This document shows, in pieces, positions 19,498-27,700 of a stretch of DNA of 64,000 nucleotides. The DNA is from CAVPFA01 sp963703655. Lineage in GTDB: Bacteria; Actinomycetota; Acidimicrobiia; Acidimicrobiales; Bog-793. Within the stretch, counting starts at the first letter, position 1. Every line of letters begins with the position of its first letter. The stretch covers positions 806,001 to 870,000 of the forward strand of contig CAVPFA010000003.1 in the NCBI GenBank assembly GCA_963703655.1, given 5' to 3'. Below the pieces are notes generated by a model. It did no database searches. It was not told the DNA's origin and saw nothing but the letters and a program-made list of their open reading frames with translations. Position numbers and translations under genes: made by a program.

Positions 19498-20559
19498 TCA
19501 CGCGAACCGGAGGCGTTGCCCAATCCCCCGCTCGCGGGCCTTTTCGAGAATGGCTCCTCCGAGCGCGATGTCAGACAGCGACAGACCGCGGTGCCACAGC
19601 AAAATGGTCTCCTCCGGGCTCTCCCGTCCCGGCTTGACCCCCGCCACGATTTCGCAGAGCTCCCCGTAGAGAGATTGCTCGGTCAACCGACCGGTATCGA
19701 CGTGCGCCCGCAGCGCGCCAAGCTTGCCGATGCGGCACTGACCCCAGTCGTCGACGACGACCTTGTCCATCACGTCGGTGAGCGAGAGCTCGACAGCGCT
19801 CATCGTCCCGTACGCGACGACGAGCGAACCTTGCGCGATCCACTCGGTGTGCAGCAGGGCCTCTGGCCGCTCCAGCCGGGTCGCTTCGACCACGATGTCC
19901 GCGCCGCGCACACACGACTCCCAGTCGTCAGTCACGACGACGCAAGCCCCGAGATCCTCCCGCAGTCGCCTCGCGAACGCGTCGCGACTCTCCGGTCGAC
20001 GCGAATGGACCCGGATCTCGGAGAGCGCGAAATGCGAGTGGATAAGGCGAACGTTCCAGTAGGCAGTGCCGCGCGAGCCGAGATGAGCAAGAATCCTGGA
20101 GTCGGTTCGGGCGAGGTGCCGTGCCCCGAGCGCCGTCATCGCGCCGGTGCGCATCTCGGTGATCGCGGTCGCGTCCAAGATCGCGATCGGCATCCCGGTC
20201 CGTGGGTCGAGCAGGTTCAACACCGCCATCTCGGAGGGAAGACCCAGCAGGTAGTTGTCCACGTAGTCCCCGACGATCTTCACCCCCGCAAGCCCGATCG
20301 GGGCGACGTACCCGCGCAGGATGTTGAAGTGACCGCGGAACGACGGGTCCGGCTCGAGGTGCACCCTGGGCTCGATGACCGTCTGGCCGGCCGCCTGGGC
20401 CCGCAGGCCGTCCTCGACCGCCCCGAGGATCTCTGCATCGGAGAGCTGAAGCCGCGCTACGTCCGGGCCGTTGACCAACGTCAGGTAGATCTCCTCAGAT
20501 GCCACGCCTTCGACATTCTGGCATCGGGAGCCGAACCGTGCGCCCTCGAGCGGCGCCAC
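19498..20559 (-). CDS. Ornithine cyclodeaminase / mu-crystallin family protein
   Basis: 353 residues as read from GTG 20559; a second GTG at 20505 (VASEEIYLTLVNGPDV) would remove 18 residues that look unlike the family and is equally likely. NAD(P)-binding family including ornithine cyclodeaminase, alanine dehydrogenase and imine reductases. Seen: LQLSDAEILGAVEDGL, VKIVGDYVDNYLLGLPSEM with the conserved lysine, LDPRTGMPIAILDATAITEM, RTGAMTALGARHLA, the dinucleotide loop LAHLGSRGTAYWN and GADIVVEATRLERP. GSRGTA departs from the usual GxGxQA loop, so cofactor use or substrate may differ. It lies 96 bases upstream of the ferritin/DUF362 gene on the same strand, suggesting one leftward transcription unit with the methyltransferase. 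Confidence 0.83.
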   Translation of the reverse strand: MAPLEGARFGSRCQNVEGVASEEIYLTLVNGPDVARLQLSDAEILGAVEDGLRAQAAGQTVIEPRVHLEPDPSFRGHFNILRGYVAPIGLAGVKIVGDYVDNYLLGLPSEMAVLNLLDPRTGMPIAILDATAITEMRTGAMTALGARHLARTDSRILAHLGSRGTAYWNVRLIHSHFALSEIRVHSRRPESRDAFARRLREDLGACVVVTDDWESCVRGADIVVEATRLERPEALLHTEWIAQGSLVVAYGTMSAVELSLTDVMDKVVVDDWGQCRIGKLGALRAHVDTGRLTEQSLYGELCEIVAGVKPGRESPEETILLWHRGLSLSDIALGGAILEKARERGIGQRLRFA

Positions 20560-20582
20560 GGCGGCGTCCTGCTCCGGGCGCG

Positions 20583-20627
20583 CAGATGCCCCGATCCGGC
20601 CTGCTGCTGCCGGATCGGGGCGATCTG
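20583..20627. terminator. Long hairpin between two leftward genes
   Basis: GCCCCGATCCGGC (20588-20600) and GCCGGATCGGGGC (20609-20621) are perfect 13-base complementary arms around the loop CTGCTGCT. CAGAT/ATCTG extends the stem with one bulged G. It lies just past the stop of the secreted Ser/Thr-rich protein gene, where a terminator would be expected. No T-tract follows on either strand, which is common for actinobacterial hairpin terminators. Confidence 0.65.
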
Positions 20628-20640
20628 ACCACGCGGGAAC

Positions 20641-20931
20641 TCAGCTCCCGGTGGAGGTGCTGCTCGACGAGCTCGAGCCCATGTGGGTGCAGTTGCCGGT
20701 CATCTTCGTCGGTGATTTCGCAGGGGTAGACGACGACTTCACCGTGGACGAAGTCGTCGAGCTCGGCGCGCTCGTCAAGCTGACTCGGTCAACTGCGGCC
20801 GGACCGGATCGTGCGCCCGATGTCGTTGCGGTCGCCGCGCCGGCCGTGCTCGAGCCGAGTCCGAGTCCGGCTCCGGCCCCAGCAGCACTTATCACCAGCG
20901 CGGCGAGTGCGGTACGTCTTCGATGTCCCAT
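20641..20931 (-). CDS. Small secreted Ser/Thr-rich protein
   Basis: 96-residue exported protein. A Sec signal, MGHRRRTALAALVISAAGAG, ends near the AGAATA cleavage region, followed by a low-complexity Ser/Thr/Lys tail (TSSTVKSSSTPAKSPTK) and a last segment with a single Cys (TGNCTHMGSSSSSSTSTGS). The frame is open far upstream, but ATG 20931 follows a strong ribosome site (AAAGGAGAAGGAC) and creates the signal peptide, so it is the start. No domain is recognisable; a glycosylated or cell-wall-associated peptide is possible. The hairpin at 20.6 kb follows it. Confidence 0.65.
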   Translation of the reverse strand: MGHRRRTALAALVISAAGAGAGLGLGSSTAGAATATTSGARSGPAAVDRVSLTSAPSSTTSSTVKSSSTPAKSPTKMTGNCTHMGSSSSSSTSTGS

Positions 20932-21095
20932 GTCCTTCTCCTTTGTCCGCTGATAGAACTGACCTTGTACAACCGGGCCAGCACGTACAGTCGACAGCCT
21001 GAACCTGGGAGAAGGCCGAGAGCGGGCTAGGTCCTGGCGGAGAATCGCCCACGGGTTTGGGCCGACCGGCAACGAGCCGGACCACGTCACACGGA

Positions 21096-21539
21096 TCAGG
21101 CGTTGCCGCTGACCCTCTCGGGCGTCACGAGAACGGCCGTCCGCTTCTCTGCTTCCATCACCCGATCGAACTCGTCCCAATCCTGGTGACTTCCACCCGC
21201 CGCGACGAAGATACGACGCAGCAGGCTGGGAAGCTCCGCGTTGCCGAAGCCCTCGACACGGTCTTGCGGTCCGAGCAGGTGGACCGGGCCCTCCACCGCA
21301 ACCCAGTCCGGGCCGTGCCGGAACACGATCGTTGCCCGACCGCTACCGCGCAGGTGCTGGAGCTTGCGGGCCGTGCCGCTGGTGACGAGGCCAACGCGGG
21401 GCTCCCCGGTGATCGGGTCCTCGAGGACACCGGCATTCACGACAGACGCGTGAACAGTGCCGTCGGGCCGATTCGTCGCGACGACGACAAGCGAGTCCTT
21501 TTCAACAAGGCTCCGGACGTGATCGAGGTCGTTCGGCAT
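21096..21539 (-). CDS. Pyridoxamine 5'-phosphate oxidase-like (PPOX/F420) flavoprotein
   Basis: 147-residue split-barrel protein of the PNPOx-like family, which in actinomycetes includes many F420- or FMN-dependent reductases. Seen: LVEKDSLVVVATNRPDGTVH, SVVNAGVLEDPITGEPRVGL, a cofactor-phosphate region TSGTARKLQHLRGSGRATI and WVAVEGPVHLLGPQD. ATG 21539 has an ideal ribosome site (AAGGAGGAGAC); the longer open frame upstream is not coding. It is divergent from the CoxL-like gene with a 421-base gap. Cofactor and substrate cannot be decided from sequence. Confidence 0.85.
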   Translation of the reverse strand: MPNDLDHVRSLVEKDSLVVVATNRPDGTVHASVVNAGVLEDPITGEPRVGLVTSGTARKLQHLRGSGRATIVFRHGPDWVAVEGPVHLLGPQDRVEGFGNAELPSLLRRIFVAAGGSHQDWDEFDRVMEAEKRTAVLVTPERVSGNA

Positions 21540-21746
21540 GTCTCCTCCTTGAGCGCTGGCCATGGTTCTAGCAAAATGTCGCGCCACGCCTAAGCACAGC
21601 AGGGTCGCCTGAAGGAACGGGGAGCAACAAGTGGCCCGAGTTGAGGCTGCGGCGCTTTCTGCCGGCGATTCTCCTCGGCGGAGGTTGTTCGGGTCGCGGC
21701 CAATCTCGGACAGCCCGAGGGACGTATCTCCACCTGCGAGCGCCAG

Positions 21747-21775
21747 CGCCCCCCAGGTTCGAGACTTGGGGGGCG
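21747..21775. other. G/C-rich hairpin in a divergent intergenic region
   Basis: The 421-base gap 21540-21960 between divergent genes shows no gene. Its main feature is CGCCCCCCA (21747-21755) paired with TGGGGGGCG (21767-21775) around an 11-base loop containing GGTTCGAGAC. The loop mimics a tRNA T-arm, but no anticodon arm or acceptor partner is present. It may be a regulatory or terminator hairpin. Confidence 0.4.
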
Positions 21776-21960
21776 TTGTCGCGTAGAAGCCACCGGTGAG
21801 ATTTCCTCCTCGGCCCCACAACGGAGCACGAGTTCGGCGTGCCGCTACAGTCCGCTCCCAGCTCGCCCGGCGGGCCGGCCGCGCCCGTGAGAGCATGTTC
21901 CCGGGATACATGACGCCCGCCACCAGATTGGCGAGCGGCGTACCAGCCAGAGGAGATTGA

Positions 21961-24348
21961 ATGACTTTTGCGGCCGGATCACTTGCGGGCACTCCCGTCC
22001 GACGGGTTGAGGACGCCGCGCTGCTCCGAGGGCTCGCGACGTACGTCGACAACCTGAAGATCGACGGCGTCCTCTCGCTCGCGTTCGTGCGATCGCCCGC
22101 CGCCCACGCCGGGATCCGTTCGATCGGTATCACCGAGGCCCAGCAAATGCCCGGAGTCGTCGCGGTGTACACAGCGGACACCTTGGAGCTCCCCGAGTAC
22201 CTCGGGTTCCTCCAGCTTCACCCTGCAGTTACGCATTCACCGCTGGCGTCAGGTGTCGTGCGCTTCGTGGGCGACCCCGTCGCGGTCGTTGTCGCCGAGT
22301 CGCAGACGCAGGCAGTCGACGCGGCAGAGGTCGTGGCGGTCGAATACGAGCCACTGCGTGCTGCAGTCGACATGGAGACGGCGCTCGCGCCTGGGGCAGC
22401 GCTTCAATACGAGCAAGTCCCGGGCAACCTGGTGTCGGGAACGCGGGATCCCGAATCTGTCGACGCCCTTGCAGGCGCCGAGGTCGTTGTGCGTGGCCGC
22501 TTCCAAAATCAGCGGGTGGCGGTCGTGCCGATGGAGGGGTCTGCGATCGCGGTGGTGCCGGGCGACCACGACGCCCCGTACCGAATCACCGCACACGTCG
22601 CTTGCCAAATGCCCCACTTCACCCAGGAACAGATCGCGACGGCCTTTGGTGTCGAACGCGACCAGGTGCGGGTCATCGCTCCCAACGTCGGGGGGGCATT
22701 CGGCGCCAAGCACCTCACCCCCGAAGGCATCGTCGCGACCAAAGTGGCGCTCGAGCTCGGACGTCCGGTGAAGTGGGTCGAGAGCCGCTCGGAGAACCTC
22801 GTCGCGATGCCTCACGGCCGCGGTCAGGTGCAGTACGTCGAGATGGGGCTCAAGCGAGACGGCACCATCGTCGGAATGCGCTGCCGGATCGTCGGAGATG
22901 CGGGTGCATACGCGGGCTTCGGCGGCGCCTTGCCCGGGATGATGACCAAGATCATGGCCTCGGGCTGCTATCAGATCCCTACGATCGCGTTCGAGGTCGC
23001 CGTTGCCCTTACGAACACGACGAGCATGGGTGCCTACCGGGGCGCTGGGCGCCCCGAGGCGGCGGCTCTCGTCGAGCGGATCATGGACATGGCAGCCGAC
23101 GAGCTCGGCATCGATCCAGCGGAGCTGCGTCGACGGAACTTCATCGGCCCAGCCCAGTTCCCGCACACGACAGCCGTGGGGGCGGAGTACGACAGCGGCG
23201 ACTACGACGCCGCTTTGACAGAGGCGCTGCGAATTGCCGATTACGACGCCCTCCGCTCCGAGCAGGCCGAGCGCCGCCGGCGGACCGACCGATGGCAGCT
23301 CGGGATCGGGTTGTCGGCCTACGTCGAGATCACCGGGGACGGCGGCAGCGAATTCGCCTCGGTCGAGGTGCACGGCGACGGATCTGCGACAGTGAAGGCG
23401 GGAACGTCCGCCCACGGGCAGGGCCACGCAACGGCGTACTCGATGATCGTCGCCGACCGGCTCGGCATCGCGATGGAGGACATACGATTCGTGCAGTCCG
23501 ACACCGCGGCGGTACTCAGAGGTGGCGGCACGGGCGGATCCCGCTCACTGCAGATGGGCGGCAGCGCCGTGTCCGAGAGCGCCCAGCTCCTGCTCGACCG
23601 AGCTAGGGGCATCGCGGCGGAGATGTTCGAGACAGCGCCCGAAGATGTCGTGTTCACCCCACAAGGGCGGTTCATCGTGGCGGGCGTACCGAGCAGAAGC
23701 ATCGGATGGTCCGAGATCTCGCAGGTCACCGCAGACAAGGGTGAGCGCCTGCTCGTCGAGCACGACTCGCACCAGGAAGGGTCCACTTTCCCGTTCGGCG
23801 CGCACGTCTCGGTCGTCGAAGTGGACATGGAGACGGGCGAAGTCAAGCCGATCCGTCATATCGCGGTCGACGACTGCGGACGTATCCTCAACCCGCTCCT
23901 CGTGGACGGCCAAGTGCACGGAGGCCTGGCGTCGGGAATCTCCCAAGCACTCTGGGAGGAGTACGTCTACGACGAGGACGGGAACCCGCTCACCACGACA
24001 TTGGCCGACTACGCGATGCCGAGCGCGGCCGAGTTCCCCTCGTTCGAGCTTGCACACACCGAGACTCCCTCGCCGCGCAACTCGATCGGCGCGAAGGGCA
24101 TAGGAGAGTCGGCCACCGTTGGCTCGACGCCGGCGGTGCAGAACGCGGTGGTCGACGCGCTTAGCTACCTGGGGGTGCGTCACATCGACATGCCTTGCAC
24201 AGCCGAACGGGTCTGGCGGGCGATCCGCGCCGCCGAGTCCCACACCTTGTCGTCGCCCTGGAGCGAGCCGCCCGAGGTGTTCCGCACGCTGCCCATATCC
24301 AGACCCGCCGGTTCGGACGGTGAGGAGTCTGAAGAATTCCATCTATGA
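21961..24348 (+). CDS. Xanthine dehydrogenase-family molybdopterin-binding large subunit (CoxL form II-like), orphan
   Basis: 795-residue molybdenum hydroxylase large subunit. Seen: a short-form N-terminus RRVEDAALLRGLATYVDN, LPEYLGFLQLHPAVTHSPLA, VRFVGDPVAVVVAESQ, the molybdopterin segments APNVGGAFGAKH and GQGHATAYSMIVADRLGI, and the active-site loop MGAYRGAGRPEAA at about residue 356. True CO dehydrogenase (form I) has AYXCSFR there, whereas form II and other hydroxylases have AYRGAGR, so CO oxidation should not be assumed. The catalytic glutamate is in GIGESATVG near residue 714. The Fe-S and FAD subunits that normally accompany it are absent from both sides. ATG 21961 follows GAGGAGATTGA. 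Confidence 0.9.
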   Translation: MTFAAGSLAGTPVRRVEDAALLRGLATYVDNLKIDGVLSLAFVRSPAAHAGIRSIGITEAQQMPGVVAVYTADTLELPEYLGFLQLHPAVTHSPLASGVVRFVGDPVAVVVAESQTQAVDAAEVVAVEYEPLRAAVDMETALAPGAALQYEQVPGNLVSGTRDPESVDALAGAEVVVRGRFQNQRVAVVPMEGSAIAVVPGDHDAPYRITAHVACQMPHFTQEQIATAFGVERDQVRVIAPNVGGAFGAKHLTPEGIVATKVALELGRPVKWVESRSENLVAMPHGRGQVQYVEMGLKRDGTIVGMRCRIVGDAGAYAGFGGALPGMMTKIMASGCYQIPTIAFEVAVALTNTTSMGAYRGAGRPEAAALVERIMDMAADELGIDPAELRRRNFIGPAQFPHTTAVGAEYDSGDYDAALTEALRIADYDALRSEQAERRRRTDRWQLGIGLSAYVEITGDGGSEFASVEVHGDGSATVKAGTSAHGQGHATAYSMIVADRLGIAMEDIRFVQSDTAAVLRGGGTGGSRSLQMGGSAVSESAQLLLDRARGIAAEMFETAPEDVVFTPQGRFIVAGVPSRSIGWSEISQVTADKGERLLVEHDSHQEGSTFPFGAHVSVVEVDMETGEVKPIRHIAVDDCGRILNPLLVDGQVHGGLASGISQALWEEYVYDEDGNPLTTTLADYAMPSAAEFPSFELAHTETPSPRNSIGAKGIGESATVGSTPAVQNAVVDALSYLGVRHIDMPCTAERVWRAIRAAESHTLSSPWSEPPEVFRTLPISRPAGSDGEESEEFHL

Positions 24349-24399
24349 AAGTGGTCGAGCACCGGCAGCGAACCCGCAAGGACCGATAACGTCCGGCAC

Positions 24400-24933
24400 A
24401 TGACGACCACTTGGACGGCTCCGAGCGTCGAGCGCGCGGACCCTGAACGTATCGCAGGCGAGCGTGAAGCCCTTGAGCAATGGCTGGACTACCAGCGCGA
24501 GACGCTGCTGATGAAGTGCGCCGGCCTCACCGCCGATCAGCTGAAGACGCGGTCGGTTCCACCATCGGGCCTCTCGTTGCTCGGGTTGGTCCGGCACATG
24601 GTCGAGGTCGAGCGTTGGTGGTTCCGCATCCATGCCGGCGGGCAACAAACAGGCTTCCAATACTGCACGGACGACAACGAGAGCGCCGACTTCGACGACC
24701 TCGACGATGCCGACGCGGCGAGTGATCTCGCGACGTTGCGACGCGAGATCGAGGCCGCACGCGCCGCAGCGGAGGGCAAAAGCCTAGAGGAGGTCGTACC
24801 GAGTAGAGGTCATTTTCCCGAGCGGACGCGTGACCTCCGCTGGATCTATCTGCACATGATCGAGGAGTACGCACGTCACAATGGCCACGCCGACTTCCTC
24901 CGCGAGCGCATTGACGGCGTGACGGGCGACTGA
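24400..24933 (+). CDS. DinB-family protein (DUF664), probable mycothiol-dependent enzyme
   Basis: 177-residue four-helix-bundle protein. Seen: LEQWLDYQRETLLMKCAGLT, GLSLLGLVRHMVEVERWWF and the C-terminal YLHMIEEYARHNGHADFLRERIDG. The histidines in VRHMVEVE and EYARHNGHAD match the three-His metal site of the DinB/MDMPI superfamily, whose actinobacterial members include mycothiol-dependent isomerases, S-transferases and detoxification enzymes. It lies 51 bases after the CoxL-like gene in the same direction and may be co-transcribed. Substrate unknown; ATG 24400 is the first in frame. Confidence 0.85.
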   Translation: MTTTWTAPSVERADPERIAGEREALEQWLDYQRETLLMKCAGLTADQLKTRSVPPSGLSLLGLVRHMVEVERWWFRIHAGGQQTGFQYCTDDNESADFDDLDDADAASDLATLRREIEAARAAAEGKSLEEVVPSRGHFPERTRDLRWIYLHMIEEYARHNGHADFLRERIDGVTGD

Positions 24934-25380
24934 CAGGACAAGGTGAACGAAGCCTGAAGCGGCAACGGCCCACCGCTTGCTGGTTCGTCAGCGAAGCCTC
25001 CTCGTTCCTCGTGATATTTGGCGCCACATGCCGTCAAGCGTCCGGGTTTTGCGCTCCAAAATGGGGCTGGGAATTTGATCAATGATCGTCATTTTGAGTT
25101 GGAGGGGAAAGAGAAAATCATCTAACCGGGACATGCGATGTACACCCTTCGGGACCATAAGCTTGACTTCGGGCAGTTTTAGCGCGATGGTGGATAGAGC
25201 GTCCCGCGACCAGCCTCTAAAGTGTGACTGGCACTGGTCTGCTCAGACAAAGGAAGTGACGTGAGCCAGCGTCCGGGTTCGGGAGGATCAACTCCCCGAC
25301 TCGGTTAGTTATCTGTGCCGTCGAGTTCTTGCGCAGTGCGTAGGTGCTATGACCGCGTCACGTCCGAAGAGGAGAACAAC
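24934..25380. promoter_or_regulatory. 447-base AT-richer leader region upstream of surface-protein gene
   Basis: No credible gene is present; the 60-codon frame at 25082-25264 has no ribosome site and poor codon use. Base composition is visibly lower in GC than the flanks. A hairpin, TCGGGAG (25279-25285) with CTCCCCGA (25292-25299, one bulge), lies about 80 bases before the start of the DUF3494 gene and could be a leader structure. The region probably holds the promoter of the surface protein/sortase unit. Confidence 0.35.
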
Positions 25381-26631
25381 ATGCCGGGACCGGGACTCTG
25401 TTTCCAGTACTCGTCTGCCCGAAGACTGATCCGTAGACGCCGCCGGTTTGCGGCGGTGCTCGGTGTGGTCGGCACCACCGTGATCCTGAGTGGGGTCATC
25501 GGCGCCGAGACGGCCTCAGCCGCCCAGCCTGCGGTTGGCCTGGGGACGGCTGCCTCCTTCGCGGTGTTGGCTGGCACCACCGTCACCAATACGGGCCCAT
25601 CGACCATCTCTGGAGACCTCGGTCTTAGCCCAGGCACATCGGTCACGGGCTTCCCGCCGGGAAAGCTGATCACTGGAACACAGCAAATCGCGGATGGCGC
25701 TGCGAATCAGGCCCAATCCGACCTCACTACCGCCTATCTCGATGCGGCGAGTCGCGCGCCGCGCATTGCGGTCTCCACAGACCTCGGCGGGCAAAGCCTC
25801 GCCCCTGGGGTGTACAACGCGGCCTCTTCCATGAGCCTGACCGGCACCGTCACGTTGAACGGTGAGAACGACGCCAGTTCTGTGTTCATCTTCCAAGCTG
25901 GCTCCACGCTGATCTCAGCTTCGAGTAGCACGGTGAGCCTGATCAACGGTGCCCAAGCATGCAACGTATTCTGGCAGGTGGGCAGCTCGGCGACGCTCGG
26001 CACGACTACCACCTTCGTAGGGACGATCATGGCCTTGACGTCAGCGACCCTCGACAACGGGGCCACCGTGGACGGACGGGTCTTGGCCCGCAACGGCGCA
26101 GTCACCCTGAACGACAACACCATCACGAGCCCGACGTGCGCCTCGAGCGCCACGACTACAACGGCTGTGGGAACCAGCACGACCTTGGCCGGTACCACGA
26201 CGACCTTGGCCGGTACCACCACGACCTTGGCCGGCACGACGACGACGTTGGCGGGCACGACAACGACAACGTCGACGGGGGCCACCACGACAACCTCGGC
26301 GGGCGCCGCCACCACGACGACTTCGGCGGGGGCCGCCACCACGACGACTTCGCCAGGGGCTACCACGACAACGTCGCCAGGGGCTACGACTACGACGGCG
26401 CCGGGAGCCACCACCACTACGACCACGACCGCGCCGGGGGCCACCACGACAACGTCGCCGGGGGCCACCACGACCACCGCGCCGGGGACCGTTCCCCCGA
26501 CGACAGTTCCCTCCTCGCACACGGGCGAGCCTTGGGCCGGGTGGCCTTACTGGGCACTGGTCGGCGCAGCCGGTCTCTTCGGTCTCGGGATCCTGGGGCG
26601 TGCCGTGACAGTCCGCCGTAGGAAGACGTAA
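25381..26631 (+). CDS. DUF3494 ice-binding-like surface protein with Thr-rich stalk and C-terminal anchor
   Basis: 416-residue exported cell-surface protein. A basic N-terminus and hydrophobic core (RRFAAVLGVVGTTVILSG) end at ETASAAQP. Residues ~55-245 are a DUF3494 beta-solenoid (LGTAASFAVLAGTTVTNTGP, LSPGTSVTGFPPG, FIFQAGSTLIS, CNVFWQVGSSATLG). Some members of this family bind ice; others are adhesins, so ice binding is not established. Residues ~250-375 are a repetitive Thr/Ala/Gly stalk. The C-terminus resembles a sorting signal: SSHTGEPWAG, a hydrophobic helix WALVGAAGLFGLGILGRAV and a basic tail RRRKT. The frame is open from 25315, but ATG 25381 with GAAGAGGAGAACAAC upstream is the start. 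A sortase gene follows. Confidence 0.85.
   Translation: MPGPGLCFQYSSARRLIRRRRRFAAVLGVVGTTVILSGVIGAETASAAQPAVGLGTAASFAVLAGTTVTNTGPSTISGDLGLSPGTSVTGFPPGKLITGTQQIADGAANQAQSDLTTAYLDAASRAPRIAVSTDLGGQSLAPGVYNAASSMSLTGTVTLNGENDASSVFIFQAGSTLISASSSTVSLINGAQACNVFWQVGSSATLGTTTTFVGTIMALTSATLDNGATVDGRVLARNGAVTLNDNTITSPTCASSATTTTAVGTSTTLAGTTTTLAGTTTTLAGTTTTLAGTTTTTSTGATTTTSAGAATTTTSAGAATTTTSPGATTTTSPGATTTTAPGATTTTTTTAPGATTTTSPGATTTTAPGTVPPTTVPSSHTGEPWAGWPYWALVGAAGLFGLGILGRAVTVRRRKT
26154..26490 (+). repeat. Degenerate tandem repeat encoding the Thr-rich stalk
   Basis: Imperfect repeats of about 21-24 bases within the preceding gene, encoding TTLAGTT units first, then TTSAGAA, TTSPGAT and TTAPGAT. The near-identical units make the copy number prone to slippage in vivo and to collapse in assemblies. 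Such Thr-rich spacers commonly lift a ligand-binding domain off the cell surface and may be glycosylated. Confidence 0.8.
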
Positions 26632-26707
26632 CGTCACGACGAGCAGCAATCGCCGTCGCGGGTCTTGGCCATCGCTTGCGATCGGGAGCGTCCTGCTCCT
26701 CGCATGC

Positions 26708-27700
26708 GTGGCCGGGATCGGCTACCCGCTTTGGTGGACGCACAGGTCCGATGCACGCGGCCAGGCGCTTGTGGATCAGGCTCAGCGGCGTGAAGGGCTA
26801 GTTGGCAGATCAGGATTAGCCGCGAGCGGTACTTTCGTCAGGGCATCTTGTCCCGAGCGTCCGGCGCACATCACCGATCAGAAGCCGGAGTTGCCGGCGA
26901 TTCTCGCCATTCCTGTCCTCGGACTTGAAGCTCCAGTCCTCCAGGGGCTTGGGGACGCGGTGCTCAACGACGCGGTCGGCCACGACTCCGCCTCGGTCTG
27001 GCCAGGCGGCAAGGGGACCAGCATCTTGCTCGCGCACGACGTCAGCTATTTCTCGGACCTGGGGGCGATCCACACCGGTGACCGCATATTCTGGGTCGAC
27101 GACTGCCGAAGACTTCTCTTCAAGGTCGACCGGATCGAGGTCACCCGACCGGGCGGAGATCTCCCGCACCAGTCCGGCGGGATCGGCGTGGCGCTGGTCA
27201 CTTGCTGGCCGTCCAACGCGCTCTTCTGGACACCCGATCGCCTCGTCGTCCTCGCCAGCTTGGTGGGCACCCAGTCCGCCGCGCGGCCTCGCATCCCTGC
27301 AACGCCTCCGCTCAACATCGTTCTTCGCGTGCCTGCGGCGTTGGCGTCCCAAGGGCTCGGACTGTCACAGAACGGCCTTCTCGTCGGTCACCTCCGTCTG
27401 GCCGGTAAGCCCGATAGATCATGGGCGCAGAGCGCGGATCCCCTGCGGGCGACCCGCCTTGCTTTCGAGGACCTGGCCGCAGCCAGGCTCACCGTCGACG
27501 CGGCGAACCGGACGTGGTGGTCAGCGCTTGGCGTGCCCGGGATTCCAATGCCCACATCGATCGCGGTCGGCGGTGATTTCGACGTTACCTTGAGGGTGTA
27601 CGGGACACGGGTCGGCGCCGTGATCCTTGCCTCTCCGGGTGTAACTGTCGGCTTCGTCGTACGATCCGGCGAGCTCTACATCTCGAACGTTGTGTCTTAA
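26708..27700 (+). CDS. Sortase-family transpeptidase with C-terminal extension
   Basis: Membrane-anchored transpeptidase expected to attach surface proteins to the cell wall. Catalytic residues are visible: His in LLAHDVSYF (about residue 109), Cys in VALVTCWPS (about 165) and Arg in TPDRLVV (about 178), with the actinobacterial TxTC-like context. About 130 residues after the core (from NIVLRVPAAL to ISNVVS) are beta-rich and not part of a minimal sortase. GTG 26708 is the first conventional start, yet the frame is open upstream and encodes WPSLAIGSVLLLACVAG, which would complete the N-terminal TM anchor; the true start may be unconventional or hidden by an indel near 26.63 kb. It starts 76 bases after the putative substrate gene. 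Confidence 0.82.
   Translation: MAGIGYPLWWTHRSDARGQALVDQAQRREGLVGRSGLAASGTFVRASCPERPAHITDQKPELPAILAIPVLGLEAPVLQGLGDAVLNDAVGHDSASVWPGGKGTSILLAHDVSYFSDLGAIHTGDRIFWVDDCRRLLFKVDRIEVTRPGGDLPHQSGGIGVALVTCWPSNALFWTPDRLVVLASLVGTQSAARPRIPATPPLNIVLRVPAALASQGLGLSQNGLLVGHLRLAGKPDRSWAQSADPLRATRLAFEDLAAARLTVDAANRTWWSALGVPGIPMPTSIAVGGDFDVTLRVYGTRVGAVILASPGVTVGFVVRSGELYISNVVS

Noticed and set aside
21747..21775. tRNA T-arm/tRNA gene from the GGTTCGAGAC loop
   Set aside because: No anticodon arm or matching acceptor stem nearby; it is a GC hairpin that happens to resemble a T-arm.
21961..24348. Carbon monoxide dehydrogenase (CoxL form I)
   Set aside because: The active-site loop is AYRGAGR, not AYXCSFR, and partner subunits are missing.
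25082..25264. 60-codon gene MIVILSWRGKRKSSNRDMRC...
   Set aside because: No ribosome site, atypical codon use in an AT-richer leader; not supported as coding.
24934..25380. c-di-GMP or other riboswitch upstream of the surface protein
   Set aside because: A small hairpin is present, but none of the conserved GEMM or other riboswitch sequence elements could be recognised.
26154..26490. CRISPR-like or satellite array
   Set aside because: The repeats are in frame and encode a Thr-rich stalk; there are no unique spacers.
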